Shown: positions 31,502-39,132 of the stretch, piece after piece | How the letters are laid out: the number at the start of each line of letters is the position of its first letter | Numbering within the stretch: position 1 is the first letter of the stretch | Assembly: GCA_944325935.1 (NCBI GenBank) | Contig: CALVCF010000003.1 | Coordinates: 1-39,132 of the forward strand | DNA length: 39,132 nt | Direction of reading: 5' to 3' | Source: an uncultured Erysipelotrichaceae bacterium | GTDB taxonomy: Bacteria; Bacillota_I; Bacilli_A; Erysipelotrichales; Erysipelotrichaceae | Made by a program: the position numbers and the translations under genes | The notes under the pieces: model-generated | Databases searched by the model: none | What the model was told of the DNA's origin: nothing | The model's input: only the letters and a program-made list of their open reading frames with translations

Positions 31502-32693
31502 CGATCTTTTCTCCTGTCATCATTTCTAAGAAGGGGCGGATCTCCTCTTCTTTTTTTGTGCGTATTACGATCATATAGTCGCCCATCGCATCGGCAATTC
31601 CTCTTGGAACCGCCTGATCCATAACGATCTGATCGCGATATTTTTTTCTAACTTCTTCAAGATCATCTTTATACTTATGATCAAAGCGGCGAGCGGCATA
31701 GACGCTGTAATAACGCTTTTGGCTAGAGTCAATATCCGTTGAATCTTTGACGACCATATCCGCCCATATGCGATAGACGTCGATATCGGCTGCATAGTTC
31801 ATCATATCAAGGGTATATCCCCCAGGCGGACGCATATTGACTTCCAAACCAATGATATCACCTTTTTTTGCTAAACCATCAATATCTTTGCGGGCAACAA
31901 AAAATTCCAGGTGAAAGAAACGGGAGCGGGCCGGGAAAGCCTTTACTACAGCACGGCCGGCCTTTTTAAGATCGGCGGGGATCTTTTTTCTAGACCAATA
32001 GATGCAATCGAGCTCTTCGTTGACAATGTTCATGACTTGGCGTGGGAAACAGTGGCTTGTCTCATACAAGATATCGCCTTTAGAATCACAGATCCCATCA
32101 TAACTGACAAGATCGCCATCGATGAATTCTTCCATGATCATCGGGTGGTCAAACTTTTGTTCAAGGAAAAGCGCCAGCTCTTCGTCATTTGTGATCTTAT
32201 GAGTACTTGAGGCGCCCATCCCATCATCAGGTTTGACGACTACCGGATAGCCAACTTTCTTGATGAACGCTCTCACTCCTTTTTCATCGTCAACTAAATG
32301 ATAGCGAGCTGTTTTGACGCCGGCTTTTTGGTAGCACTCCTTCATCATTGACTTGTAACGAATATACTTGATCTGATCTAGTTTGTTACCTGAGTTGATA
32401 TTAAAGTCTTCTCTGAGATGGGCGTCTAACATCAGCCAATACTCGTTATTTGATTCGACAAAGTCGATCCGCCCATGTTTAGCAATAAGATCGGCAACGC
32501 TTCGATAGACACTTTCGTAATCTTCAAGATTTGGAATATAGCGATAGTCATCTAGATGTGCCTTAAGATCATCGTTCAAGCCCTCGTAAGGCGCATCGCC
32601 AATAGCTAGAACCGTGACATCTCTTTCCTTTAAAGCACGCGCAAAATTATAAAAATTAAGCGGGAAATTAGGTGATACCAATAGTACATTCAT
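31482..32693 (-). CDS. ATP-grasp family carboxylate-amine ligase-like protein
   Basis: About 403 residues. The N-terminal pre-ATP domain (MNVLLVSPNFPLNFYNFARAL) is followed by the ATP-grasp core: KVGYPVVVKPDDGMGASSTHKI as the phosphate-binding loop, MIMEEFIDGDLVSYDGICDS, and GLEVNMRPPGGYTLDMMN with the metal-binding Glu and Asn. Family members join a carboxylate to an amine using ATP, or act in carbamoyl phosphate and biotin carboxylase chemistry. The start is ATG 32693 with AGGGGG 7 bases upstream; a GTG at 32714, exactly 6 bases after TATAAT, is an alternative. It leads a three-gene operon with two esterases and has a cre-like site over its promoter. Confidence 0.88.
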   Translation of the reverse strand: MNVLLVSPNFPLNFYNFARALKERDVTVLAIGDAPYEGLNDDLKAHLDDYRYIPNLEDYESVYRSVADLIAKHGRIDFVESNNEYWLMLDAHLREDFNINSGNKLDQIKYIRYKSMMKECYQKAGVKTARYHLVDDEKGVRAFIKKVGYPVVVKPDDGMGASSTHKITNDEELALFLEQKFDHPMIMEEFIDGDLVSYDGICDSKGDILYETSHCFPRQVMNIVNEELDCIYWSRKKIPADLKKAGRAVVKAFPARSRFFHLEFFVARKDIDGLAKKGDIIGLEVNMRPPGGYTLDMMNYAADIDVYRIWADMVVKDSTDIDSSQKRYYSVYAARRFDHKYKDDLEEVRKKYRDQIVMDQAVPRGIADAMGDYMIVIRTKKEEEIRPFLEMMTGEKIDAGNLL

Positions 32694-32720
32694 AGATTTA
32701 CCCCCTATTAACACTTTTCC

Positions 32721-32729
32721 ATTATAGCA
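32721..32729 (-). promoter_or_regulatory. Extended -10 promoter of the ATP-grasp operon
   Basis: On the minus strand TGC and TATAAT (32726-32721) lie 27 bases before the ATG at 32693. The -35 region reads TGAAAA and falls inside the cre-like site. Confidence 0.6.
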
Positions 32730-32736
32730 CCAGCAT

Positions 32737-32750
32737 GGAAAGCGTTTTCA
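32737..32750 (-). promoter_or_regulatory. Imperfect cre-like site at the ATP-grasp promoter
   Basis: On the minus strand TGAAAACGCTTTCC agrees with TGNAANCGNWNNC, but the two outermost W positions are G and C. It covers the -35 region, so CcpA repression is possible. Weaker than the two exact sites in this window. Confidence 0.4.
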
Positions 32751-32787
32751 CAAAATTGACACAAAATGAAAGTTTTCTTTTCTTAAA

Positions 32788-32801
32788 TGAAAATATTTTC
32801 A
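32788..32801. repeat. 14-bp perfect palindrome between the divergent ATP-grasp and leuS promoters
   Basis: TGAAAATATTTTCA reads the same on both strands and ends 4 bases before the leuS -35 box. It could be an operator; no known regulator is assigned. Confidence 0.45.
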
Positions 32802-32805
32802 GATA

Positions 32806-32856
32806 TTGAATTTAAATCTTAAAACTCTTATCATAGATTAGTAACTAAAAGAGGGG
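32806..32856 (+). promoter_or_regulatory. Promoter and ribosome site of leuS
   Basis: TTGAAT (32806-32811), 17 bases, TATCAT (32829-32834); GAGGGG (32851-32856) lies 6 bases before ATG 32863. The leader is about 20 bases, too short for a T-box. Confidence 0.65.
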
Positions 32857-32862
32857 TTTATT

Positions 32863-35259
32863 ATGGCTTATAACTTTCAAGAAATCGAAAAGAAATGGCA
32901 ACAATTTTGGGAAGAAAACGAGACATTTAAGACAGATGTCTATGATTTTTCCAAGCCGAAATATTATGTCTTAGACATGTTTCCATATCCAAGCGGCGTG
33001 GGCTTACACGCCGGGCACCCCGAGGGCTATACAGCGACTGATATCGTAGCCCGCAAAAAGCGGATGGAGGGTTATAATGTCTTACATCCCATGGGCTATG
33101 ATGCCTTTGGTTTGCCAGCGGAACAATACGCCATTCAAACCGGCAATCATCCCGAGGGCTTTACTAAAGCTAATATCACTACTTTTACCAAGCAATTAAA
33201 GGCCTTAGGCTTTTCTTATGATTGGTCTAAAGAAGTTGTTACTTCCGATCCGGAATATTATAAATGGACTCAATGGATCTTTATCGAACTGTATAAGGCG
33301 GGATTAGCTAAGTGTGTCGAGATGCCAGTCAACTGGTGTGAAGAATTAGGAACTGTCTTGGCAAACGATGAAGTTATTGACGGCAAATCAGAACGCGGGG
33401 GCTATCCGGTCGTTCGTAAAAACATGCGCCAATGGATTATCGATATCCCCAAGTATGCCGAAAGGCTTTTGGCAAATCTTGATGAACTCGATTGGCCTGA
33501 GAGCACCAAGGAAATCCAACGCAATTGGATCGGCAAGTCAACAGGAGCTCAGGTAACTTTTAAGGTCTTAGATCATGACGCATCCTTTGTGGTCTATACT
33601 ACCCGTCCTGATACGCTTTTTGGCGCCACTTATTGTGTCCTGTCACCCGAACATCCTTTGATCGACAAGATCGTCAGCGAAGAACAAAAAGCGGCAGTTA
33701 AAGCTTATCAGAAAGAATGTGCAGCTAAGTCAGAATTAGAGCGGACAGAGCTCAATAAAGACAAGACTGGAGTCTTTGTCGGGGCTTATGCAGTCAATCC
33801 TGTCAACGACAAAGCGATCCCGATCTATATCTCAGATTATGTCTTAATGAGTTATGGGACGGGGGCAATCATGGCGGTTCCGGCCCATGATGAAAGAGAT
33901 TACGCCTTCGCCAAGAAGTTTGATATTCCGATCATTGAGGTCTTAAAGGGTGGAGATATTACCAAAGAAGCCTTTGTGGGCGATGGCATTCATATTAATT
34001 CGGCTTTCTTGGATGGCCTTAATAAAGAAGAAGCGATCCAGAAGATGATCGAGTGGTTAAAAGAAAAAGGGCTAGGTGAACCGCATACCAACTACCGCTT
34101 AAGAGAATGGATCTTTGCGCGTCAAAGATATTGGGGCGAGCCCATTCCTGTCATTCACTATGATGATGGCACGATCGGGGTCTTAGACGAAAAGGATCTT
34201 CCTTTGATCTTACCGATGCTAGATGACTATGGCCCATCTAAAACAGGAGCGCCTTTAGACAAGGCTACGGATTGGGTCAATGTGACTTACCACAATAAAA
34301 AAGGCAAACGCGAAACTTCCACAATGCCAGGCAGTGCTGGTTCCAGCTGGTATTTTTTAAGATACATCGATCCTCATAACGAAGATCGTTTTGCGGACTA
34401 CGAACTTTTGAAACATTGGTTGCCGGTCGATCTCTATGTGGGAGGACCATAACACGCTGTCGGCCATTTATTATATTCGCGGATGTGGAATAATTTCTTA
34501 TACGATAGAGGTTTGGTCCCATATCAAGAACCATTCAAGCGTCTTGTTCATCAAGGCTATATTCTAGGCTCAAATGGTATCAAGATGGGCAAACGTTATC
34601 CGGAATATGTTGTCAATCCTAATGATATCGTTCGCGATTATGGGGCAGATGCCTTAAGGGTTTACGAGATGTTTATGGGACCACTTGAAGCCGATAAGCC
34701 TTGGTCCACTCAAGGGATCGAGGGTACTAAACGCTGGCTTGATCGCGTTTGGCGTCTGTTTATCGAGCTGCCCGAGTATCTAAGTGATGAAAATGATCAT
34801 AGTCTTGACTATGTCTACAATTATACGGTTAAGAAGGTTTCAAATGATATCGATAGTCTTAATCTCAATACTGCTATCGCGCAGATGATGATCTTTATCA
34901 ACGAGTGCTATAAGACCAAGAAAGTATACCGGGAGTATGCGATCGATTTTGTTCAAATGTTTTCTTGTTTCGCACCGCATTTAGGCAATGAGATCTATGA
35001 GCGTCTAACTGGTAAGACAGATCTGGCATATCGTCCTTGGCCCAGTTTTGATGAAGAAAAGATCAAACTTGATGAAACGGAGATCGTTGTACAGATCAAC
35101 GGGAAGGTTCGTGCAAAATTCATGGCTCAAAGCGGACTTGATGACGATAAGTTATACGAGTTGGCTTTAGCACAAGAGAATATTCAAAAATATTTAGCCG
35201 GACAGACGATCAAAAAACATTTTGTGATCAAATCCAAGATCATCAATATTGTCATCTAG
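32863..35259 (+). pseudogene. leuS: Leucyl-tRNA synthetase gene with one in-frame stop codon
   Basis: Reading through, the frame encodes about 798 residues of a normal bacterial LeuRS that charges tRNA-Leu. The first part has the HIGH-type motif [13 protein letters not shown] near residue 51 and the CP1 editing domain with [12 protein letters not shown]; the second part has KMGKRYPEYVVNP in place of KMSKS, an anticodon-binding region and a C-terminal VQINGKVRAKF. Codon 530 (34450-34452) is TAA within GGP-stop-HAVGHLLYSRMW, where LeuRS enzymes have Glu; GAA to TAA needs one base change. Nothing else is damaged and the frame is kept. The second half begins at ATG 34483 without a ribosome site. 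LeuRS is normally essential, so a sequencing error, a recent mutation, or a second copy elsewhere are the options. Confidence 0.9.
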
Positions 35260-35262
35260 TTT

Positions 35263-35919
35263 ATGATCAAAGGGATTATTTTCGATCTTGACGGCCTTTT
35301 AGTCGATACCGAAAAGATGTCTTTAAGTATTTATCAAGAATTATTGGCGCCTTATAATCGCCAGCTCGATCACGATGAATACGTAAGACTGTTTTGCGGC
35401 AAGACGGAAAAAGCTAACATTGCTTATATGATCGCGAATTATGACTTGCCTTGGTCACAGGACGAGGGAATTAAGTTAGTCGCCCAAAAAGAAGAAGAAT
35501 ATATTAAAAGAGGGATCGATCTAAAAAAGGGAGCCAAGGAGCTTTTGTGTTATCTTAAACAAAACGGCTATAAGATCGCCCTGGCATCATCGAGTACTAA
35601 AGAACGAGCTTTCTCTCTTTTAAGACAGCAGGGGATCTTAGCGTTTTTTGATACATTTGTTTTAGCAGAAGATGTTAGCAATTCGAAACCTGACCCTGAG
35701 GTATTTTTAAAAGCGCTAGCAAAATTAAAGCTGACAAATGAGGAAGCATTAGTTTTGGAAGATAGTGAAAATGGGGTTTTAGCTGGTCACAGGGCTAAGA
35801 TTAAAGTTTTGTGCATACCTGACATGAAACTGCCGGCTAAAGACATCTTAACTTTAGCGACAAAGACTTATTCGACGCTTTTAGATGTCATCGATTATTT
35901 AGAAGAGAATAATAACTGA
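35263..35919 (+). CDS. HAD-superfamily phosphatase, beta-phosphoglucomutase-like
   Basis: A 218-residue hydrolase of HAD subfamily IA. Motif I is IIFDLDGLLVDTE with the nucleophile Asp9 and Asp11; the helical cap follows (residues 16-80); motif II is ALASSS; motif III Lys is in SKPDPEVFLKAL; motif IV is VLEDSENGVLAGHRA. The substrate is probably a small phosphorylated sugar or nucleotide, but not defined by sequence. It starts 3 bases after leuS, without a clear ribosome site of its own, so it would be co-transcribed with leuS and perhaps translated by coupling. Confidence 0.92.
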   Translation: MIKGIIFDLDGLLVDTEKMSLSIYQELLAPYNRQLDHDEYVRLFCGKTEKANIAYMIANYDLPWSQDEGIKLVAQKEEEYIKRGIDLKKGAKELLCYLKQNGYKIALASSSTKERAFSLLRQQGILAFFDTFVLAEDVSNSKPDPEVFLKALAKLKLTNEEALVLEDSENGVLAGHRAKIKVLCIPDMKLPAKDILTLATKTYSTLLDVIDYLEENNN

Positions 35920-35928
35920 AGAGGTCTT

Positions 35929-36420
35929 ATGAAAAAGGCACTGGTATTAGGCTCTCCTGGAGCGGGTAAATCAACCTTTTCCTTAAAGTTGGCCAAGTTA
36001 TCTAAACTGCCGCTTTACCATTTAGATCTTTTATATTGGAACAAAGATAAGACGACTGTTTCGCGGGAAGTTTTAATAAAGCGCATCAAAGCGATCTTAG
36101 AAAGAGATAGTTGGATCATCGACGGCAATTATTTACATACGATGGACTTGCGCTTGAAAGAGGCCGACACTATCTTTTTCTTAGACATACCAAAAGAAGA
36201 GTGTCTTGAAGGCGTTAGAAAGCGCCTTGGCAAGAAAAGAGTCGATATGCCCTGGATCGAAGAAGAATTAGATCCAGAATTCATGGATTACATCAAGGGT
36301 TTCGATACAGGACCGATTTATGATATTTTAAATAAATCTCCTGATAAAAAAATCTATATTTTTAAGTCGCATCAAGAAGCTGATAACTATATCAACAATT
36401 ATTCAAACGCTTTATTATGA
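35929..36420 (+). CDS. P-loop kinase-like protein (FlaR/topology-modulation type)
   Basis: A 163-residue adenylate-kinase-like protein. Walker A is GSPGAGKST at residues 8-16; the IIDGNYLHTMDLRLKEADTIFFLDIP segment holds the Walker B-like acid and is typical of proteins annotated 'DNA topology modulation protein' or FlaR. A lid-like KRLGKKRVDMPW follows. The true substrate of this family is not established and the topology name should not be taken literally. GAGG lies before the ATG; the gene is 9 bases after the HAD gene. Confidence 0.82.
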   Translation: MKKALVLGSPGAGKSTFSLKLAKLSKLPLYHLDLLYWNKDKTTVSREVLIKRIKAILERDSWIIDGNYLHTMDLRLKEADTIFFLDIPKEECLEGVRKRLGKKRVDMPWIEEELDPEFMDYIKGFDTGPIYDILNKSPDKKIYIFKSHQEADNYINNYSNALL

Positions 36421-36493
36421 TCGATGTACATTGAAAAGAATAAAGGACAAAGTTTACTGGTGTGGCTGATATAAGTTAATATGTTGGAAAAAT

Positions 36494-37543
36494 ATGGTTA
36501 TGAACTATAATGTTGATATTTTGGTAGCTGGTTGCAATACTTCTTGCCTGCATTGTTATGTTGATGGCGGCAGAGCTAAGATTATGGAATTTGAAGATTT
36601 TAAAACTTGTCTTGATAAGCTTCAAAAGGTTTTTGAAGTGTTGAAAGATAAAATCAGTTTTACTTTAGACAACGAACTCTATAATCACCCACAATGCTTG
36701 GAAATCTTGGAATATGTGAAAGATCATGCTAAAAATAACTATTTTCATCATGGTTCGACAAGCGGTATTGCCATTATGAGTCAGAGCCGGAAAACCAAGA
36801 TCCTCAAGGTTTTAAAGGATAACGGATGGTTAGAGGCAAGTCTTGCGATCCACGGGTCATATAAAACGCATGATGTGATTGTTTCTAAAAACGGAGCGCT
36901 GACTTCCTTGATAGAAGCCGCCAATTTCTTAAAAGATAATGGTCTGGAAGTCTGGATCTCTTTAATTTTCAATAAGGAAATGTTGAAAGAGTTGGATGAT
37001 ATATCAAAGATCTTGCAAGGGATCAAATACGATCATATCTTGCCAGTTATATGTGACTACCTGCCATTACCAAGACTTAGAAAGTATCAAAGAATCAGGT
37101 GTGATAAAGATGATTATCAAAAGATCATTCCCTTTTTAAAAGCGCAAGGAGTCGATACTGAAGATTTAGAAGAAAAAGTAGCATCTTTTAATGAAGTAAA
37201 TATTATGAGATGTCTTGATTATTCCATGGTCCAAAAAGAGCTTTTGTCTAATGATGCTGCTTTCTTCCATATCGATCATAAACTGGATTTTTATTTGGGG
37301 AATACGGGATCCAGCCTAGGCTATATAGGCAATATTAGAAAACTCAGCACGGATGAAATATTGCAAGCTATCAAATCCAGTAAGGATAATTATTATGAAA
37401 GTACCAAGATCCATTATGCAGATATTTTGAAGGCGGTAAAGGAAAGACACTATCGTTTGTCGCGATATAATTATGTTTATCCCAACTTGATAGCTGGCAT
37501 AATGGCTATGATCGATAACTTTAAAGGAGATATTATATGCTAG
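36494..37543 (+). CDS. Radical SAM protein
   Basis: A 349-residue enzyme. The Cx3Cx2C motif for the [4Fe-4S] cluster is Cys14, Cys18, Cys21 in AGCNTSCLHCYV, which starts the TIM-barrel (about residues 7-210). The C-terminal region looks like a SPASM or twitch remnant (DFYLGNTGSSLGYIGNIRK), but it has lost the cluster cysteines; one Cys remains in IMRCLDYS. The substrate is unknown. ATG 36494 or ATG 36500 may be the start, with a weak GGA site upstream. Its last 7 bases overlap the amidohydrolase gene, so the two are probably coupled and act on the same compound. Confidence 0.88.
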   Translation: MVMNYNVDILVAGCNTSCLHCYVDGGRAKIMEFEDFKTCLDKLQKVFEVLKDKISFTLDNELYNHPQCLEILEYVKDHAKNNYFHHGSTSGIAIMSQSRKTKILKVLKDNGWLEASLAIHGSYKTHDVIVSKNGALTSLIEAANFLKDNGLEVWISLIFNKEMLKELDDISKILQGIKYDHILPVICDYLPLPRLRKYQRIRCDKDDYQKIIPFLKAQGVDTEDLEEKVASFNEVNIMRCLDYSMVQKELLSNDAAFFHIDHKLDFYLGNTGSSLGYIGNIRKLSTDEILQAIKSSKDNYYESTKIHYADILKAVKERHYRLSRYNYVYPNLIAGIMAMIDNFKGDIIC

Positions 37544-38373
37544 CATGGAAAAGTGTTAAAAAGATTGACGGGCATATCCATCTCATTCCCGACGAAGTTC
37601 ATAAGGCCAACTCCGAGGCGCAGGATGTTTTTTCTAAAGCGAAATTAAGATCTTATCTTGAAATCATGGACCGTTATAATATTGAAAAGGCAGTAATCAT
37701 GCCTTTCAATGATCCGGCCTTGTTGTCCATGCAATTCGAGATTTCAAAGGGGCATGAAAATCTGTGGAAGATCCTAAAAGAATATCCTGACCGGTTTTAT
37801 GTCTTTGCTGATATAGATCCATCAAACAAGCCGGAAAAGAGTTTGGATCTGATCAAAGAGGCAATGGAGAATTACGCCTTTAGCGGGATCAAATTTCATC
37901 CTGCAAATTCCGCTATTCCAATCGACAGCAATTACAATGATTTGCTCTTTGAATACGCCTGGGAAAAGAAGATCGGCATCGCTATCCATGCCTACCCTAA
38001 TACAAAAAATGATCTATGCGCCGTTTCGAGGATCCGAAGGGTCTTAAGCAAGTATCCAAAACTCAAGGTGATGGTTTCACATATGGGCTTTTTGGAGTTT
38101 GAAGGGCTCTTAGATCTAGATTGCTATGTTGATATCTCGGCTGTTTTGCCCGATTATGTCAAGCACTTTGGTTTAAAAAAGACCAATGAAATATTAAGGA
38201 GCTTTAGCGTCGATCGCTTGATTTTTGCTAGCGATTGGCCATGTAGCAGGATTATAGATTCTGAAGAAATATATGATGAATATTATAAAATATTAGATTT
38301 TTGCCAGTTTTCTGATCAGGAGATCCACAAGATCGCCTATCAGAATATATTGAATTTTTTAATGGAGAGTTAA
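37537..38373 (+). CDS. Amidohydrolase 2-family metal-dependent hydrolase
   Basis: A 278-residue TIM-barrel protein of the ACMSD/amidohydrolase 2 group, which hydrolyses or decarboxylates with a divalent metal. The HxH ligands are His13 and His15 in KIDGHIHLIPDE; His151 in IAIHAYPN, His182 in VMVSHMG and Asp233 in LIFASDWPCSR complete the site. GIKFHP near residue 115 is typical too. It overlaps the radical SAM gene by 7 bases and lies 2 bases before the methyltransferase gene. The three genes form a likely pathway with unknown product. Confidence 0.9.
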   Translation: MLAWKSVKKIDGHIHLIPDEVHKANSEAQDVFSKAKLRSYLEIMDRYNIEKAVIMPFNDPALLSMQFEISKGHENLWKILKEYPDRFYVFADIDPSNKPEKSLDLIKEAMENYAFSGIKFHPANSAIPIDSNYNDLLFEYAWEKKIGIAIHAYPNTKNDLCAVSRIRRVLSKYPKLKVMVSHMGFLEFEGLLDLDCYVDISAVLPDYVKHFGLKKTNEILRSFSVDRLIFASDWPCSRIIDSEEIYDEYYKILDFCQFSDQEIHKIAYQNILNFLMES

Positions 38374-38375
38374 AC

Positions 38376-39122
38376 ATGAATTATCAAAAGCAGAATTCCA
38401 AGATCATTGATGCTTGGTGTAAAGATGGATGGAAATGGGGTCAAATGATCGATCATGAGACCTTTATGAGAGCTTCAAAAGGGGATTGGGAAGTTTATCT
38501 GACCCCGACTAAATTCGTTCCTAAGGCCTGGTTTGGCGATCTAAAGGATAAAAAGATTTTAGGTCTGGCCAGTGGCGGCGGGCAGCAGATGGCAATCTTT
38601 AGTGCCTTAGGGGCAAAATGCACGCTTTTAGATTATTCCAGGGAACAATGCGACAGCGATCGTCTTGTTGCTGAAAGAGAAGGTTATACGATTGAAGTAT
38701 ACGAAGAAGATATGACCAAGCCTTTCCCTTTTGGCGATAACAGTTTCGATCTTATTTTTCATCCTATTTCTAATTGTTATGTAAAGGAAGTTGTTCCCAT
38801 TTTCAAAGAGTGCTATCGCGTTTTAAAAAAAGGTGGGGTCTTGTTAGGGGGCTATGATCAGGCATTCAATTATCTTTTTGACGATGACGGCCATATCATT
38901 TACGATCTACCTTTCGACCCTCTTAGCAATCAAAGACATTATGAAGATTCCCTCAAAAATGACTGGGGTATCGCTTTTTCACATACTTTAGAAGAAAATA
39001 TCGGCGGTCAATTAAAGGCGGGCTTTAGGATAAGTGATCTATATGAAGATACTAGCGGCGAGGGTTTTTTACATGATCACCATGTCGCGTCTTTTATGGC
39101 GATCAAAAGTATCAAGGAGTAA
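38376..39122 (+). CDS. SAM-dependent methyltransferase (class I)
   Basis: A 248-residue protein with a Rossmann methyltransferase core: ILGLASGGGQQMAIFSALGAKCT is motif I near residue 66, VYEEDMTKPFPFGDNSFDLIF covers motifs II-IV, and ECYRVLKKGGVLLGG is the post-IV strand. The N-terminal cap (DAWCKDGWKWGQMIDHETF) and family length agree with small-molecule methyltransferases. Substrate unknown. It follows the amidohydrolase gene after 2 bases and carries AAGGAG for the next gene in its last codons. Confidence 0.9.
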   Translation: MNYQKQNSKIIDAWCKDGWKWGQMIDHETFMRASKGDWEVYLTPTKFVPKAWFGDLKDKKILGLASGGGQQMAIFSALGAKCTLLDYSREQCDSDRLVAEREGYTIEVYEEDMTKPFPFGDNSFDLIFHPISNCYVKEVVPIFKECYRVLKKGGVLLGGYDQAFNYLFDDDGHIIYDLPFDPLSNQRHYEDSLKNDWGIAFSHTLEENIGGQLKAGFRISDLYEDTSGEGFLHDHHVASFMAIKSIKE

Positions 39123-39124
39123 AA

Positions 39125-39132
39125 ATGCCCAA
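39125..39132 (+). CDS. Start of a further gene (partial, first codons only)
   Basis: ATG at 39125 lies 2 bases after the methyltransferase stop, with AAGGAG (39114-39119) 5 bases upstream. Only Met-Pro can be read before the window ends. It is likely the next gene of the same operon. Confidence 0.45.

Noticed and set aside
32694-32862. A T-box leader before leuS
   Set aside because: The predicted leader is only about 20 bases, and no T-box consensus (GGGTGG..ACC..CG) or terminator/antiterminator pair is present.
34450-34452. Reassignment of TAA to an amino acid, or selenocysteine-type recoding
   Set aside because: Many genes in the window, such as ppdK, rseP, galE and psuK, end normally at TAA, and recoding of selenocysteine uses TGA. 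A general reassignment is therefore excluded.
1-39132. CRISPR array, insertion sequence, prophage or tRNA-linked integration site
   Set aside because: No regularly spaced repeats, no transposase or integrase, no terminal repeats and no tRNA gene were seen on either strand.

Overview
The window reads as the chromosome of a cell-walled, low-to-moderate GC Firmicute, most likely from the Erysipelotrichia or a neighbouring Bacilli lineage. This is inferred from protein style, strong AAGGAGG ribosome sites, TATAAT promoters, use of TGA as a stop, and an anaerobic pyruvate metabolism (pyruvate phosphate dikinase plus pyruvate:ferredoxin oxidoreductase). There are no rRNA or tRNA genes, CRISPR arrays, insertion sequences or prophage genes. 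It looks like ordinary chromosome with a few accessory cassettes.

Layout. (1) 1-5888: end of an unknown gene, ppdK under a perfect cre-like operator, a GNAT acetyltransferase, rseP and galE. (2) 6011-11856: an operon that begins with an orphan Phd/YefM-type protein, then a membrane-anchored protein, a secreted glucosaminidase, a stand-alone PASTA protein and pyrR. (3) 11920-15426: nifJ. (4) 15462-17457, minus strand: a HELGH metallopeptidase and an LppM-like lipoprotein. (5) 17594-22552: a D,D-carboxypeptidase, then psuK-psuG (pseudouridine breakdown), a PgpA-like protein, an AAC(3)-fold acetyltransferase and a Gfo/Idh oxidoreductase. (6) 22521-27604: fRMsr (minus), a TPP riboswitch with thiT, a DUF402 phosphatase, then a cre-like site and a guanine-class riboswitch ahead of a purine permease and adenine deaminase. 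(7) 27729-29974: an ABC exporter pair. (8) 29984-32693, minus: an ATP-grasp ligase with two alpha/beta-hydrolase esterases. (9) 32863-36420: leuS, interrupted by one in-frame TAA, then a HAD hydrolase and a P-loop kinase-like protein. (10) 36494-end: radical SAM protein, amidohydrolase, methyltransferase and the first codons of another gene.

How the genes fit together. Nucleobase salvage is a theme: PsuK/PsuG release uracil, PyrR senses UMP/UTP, and the permease and adenine deaminase feed hypoxanthine. Catabolite control probably links ppdK and the purine operon, since both carry exact matches to the CcpA cre consensus. The wall genes (PASTA, glucosaminidase, carboxypeptidase) point to a full peptidoglycan envelope.

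Most notable: a single nonsense codon in an otherwise intact leuS; a repeated promoter design placing the start codon exactly 6 nt after the -10 box, which predicts leaderless mRNAs for several genes; a guanine riboswitch whose sequence suggests translational rather than terminator control; an antitoxin-like gene heading a cell-wall operon with no toxin; and two uncharacterised enzyme cassettes (ATP-grasp plus two esterases; radical SAM plus amidohydrolase plus methyltransferase).
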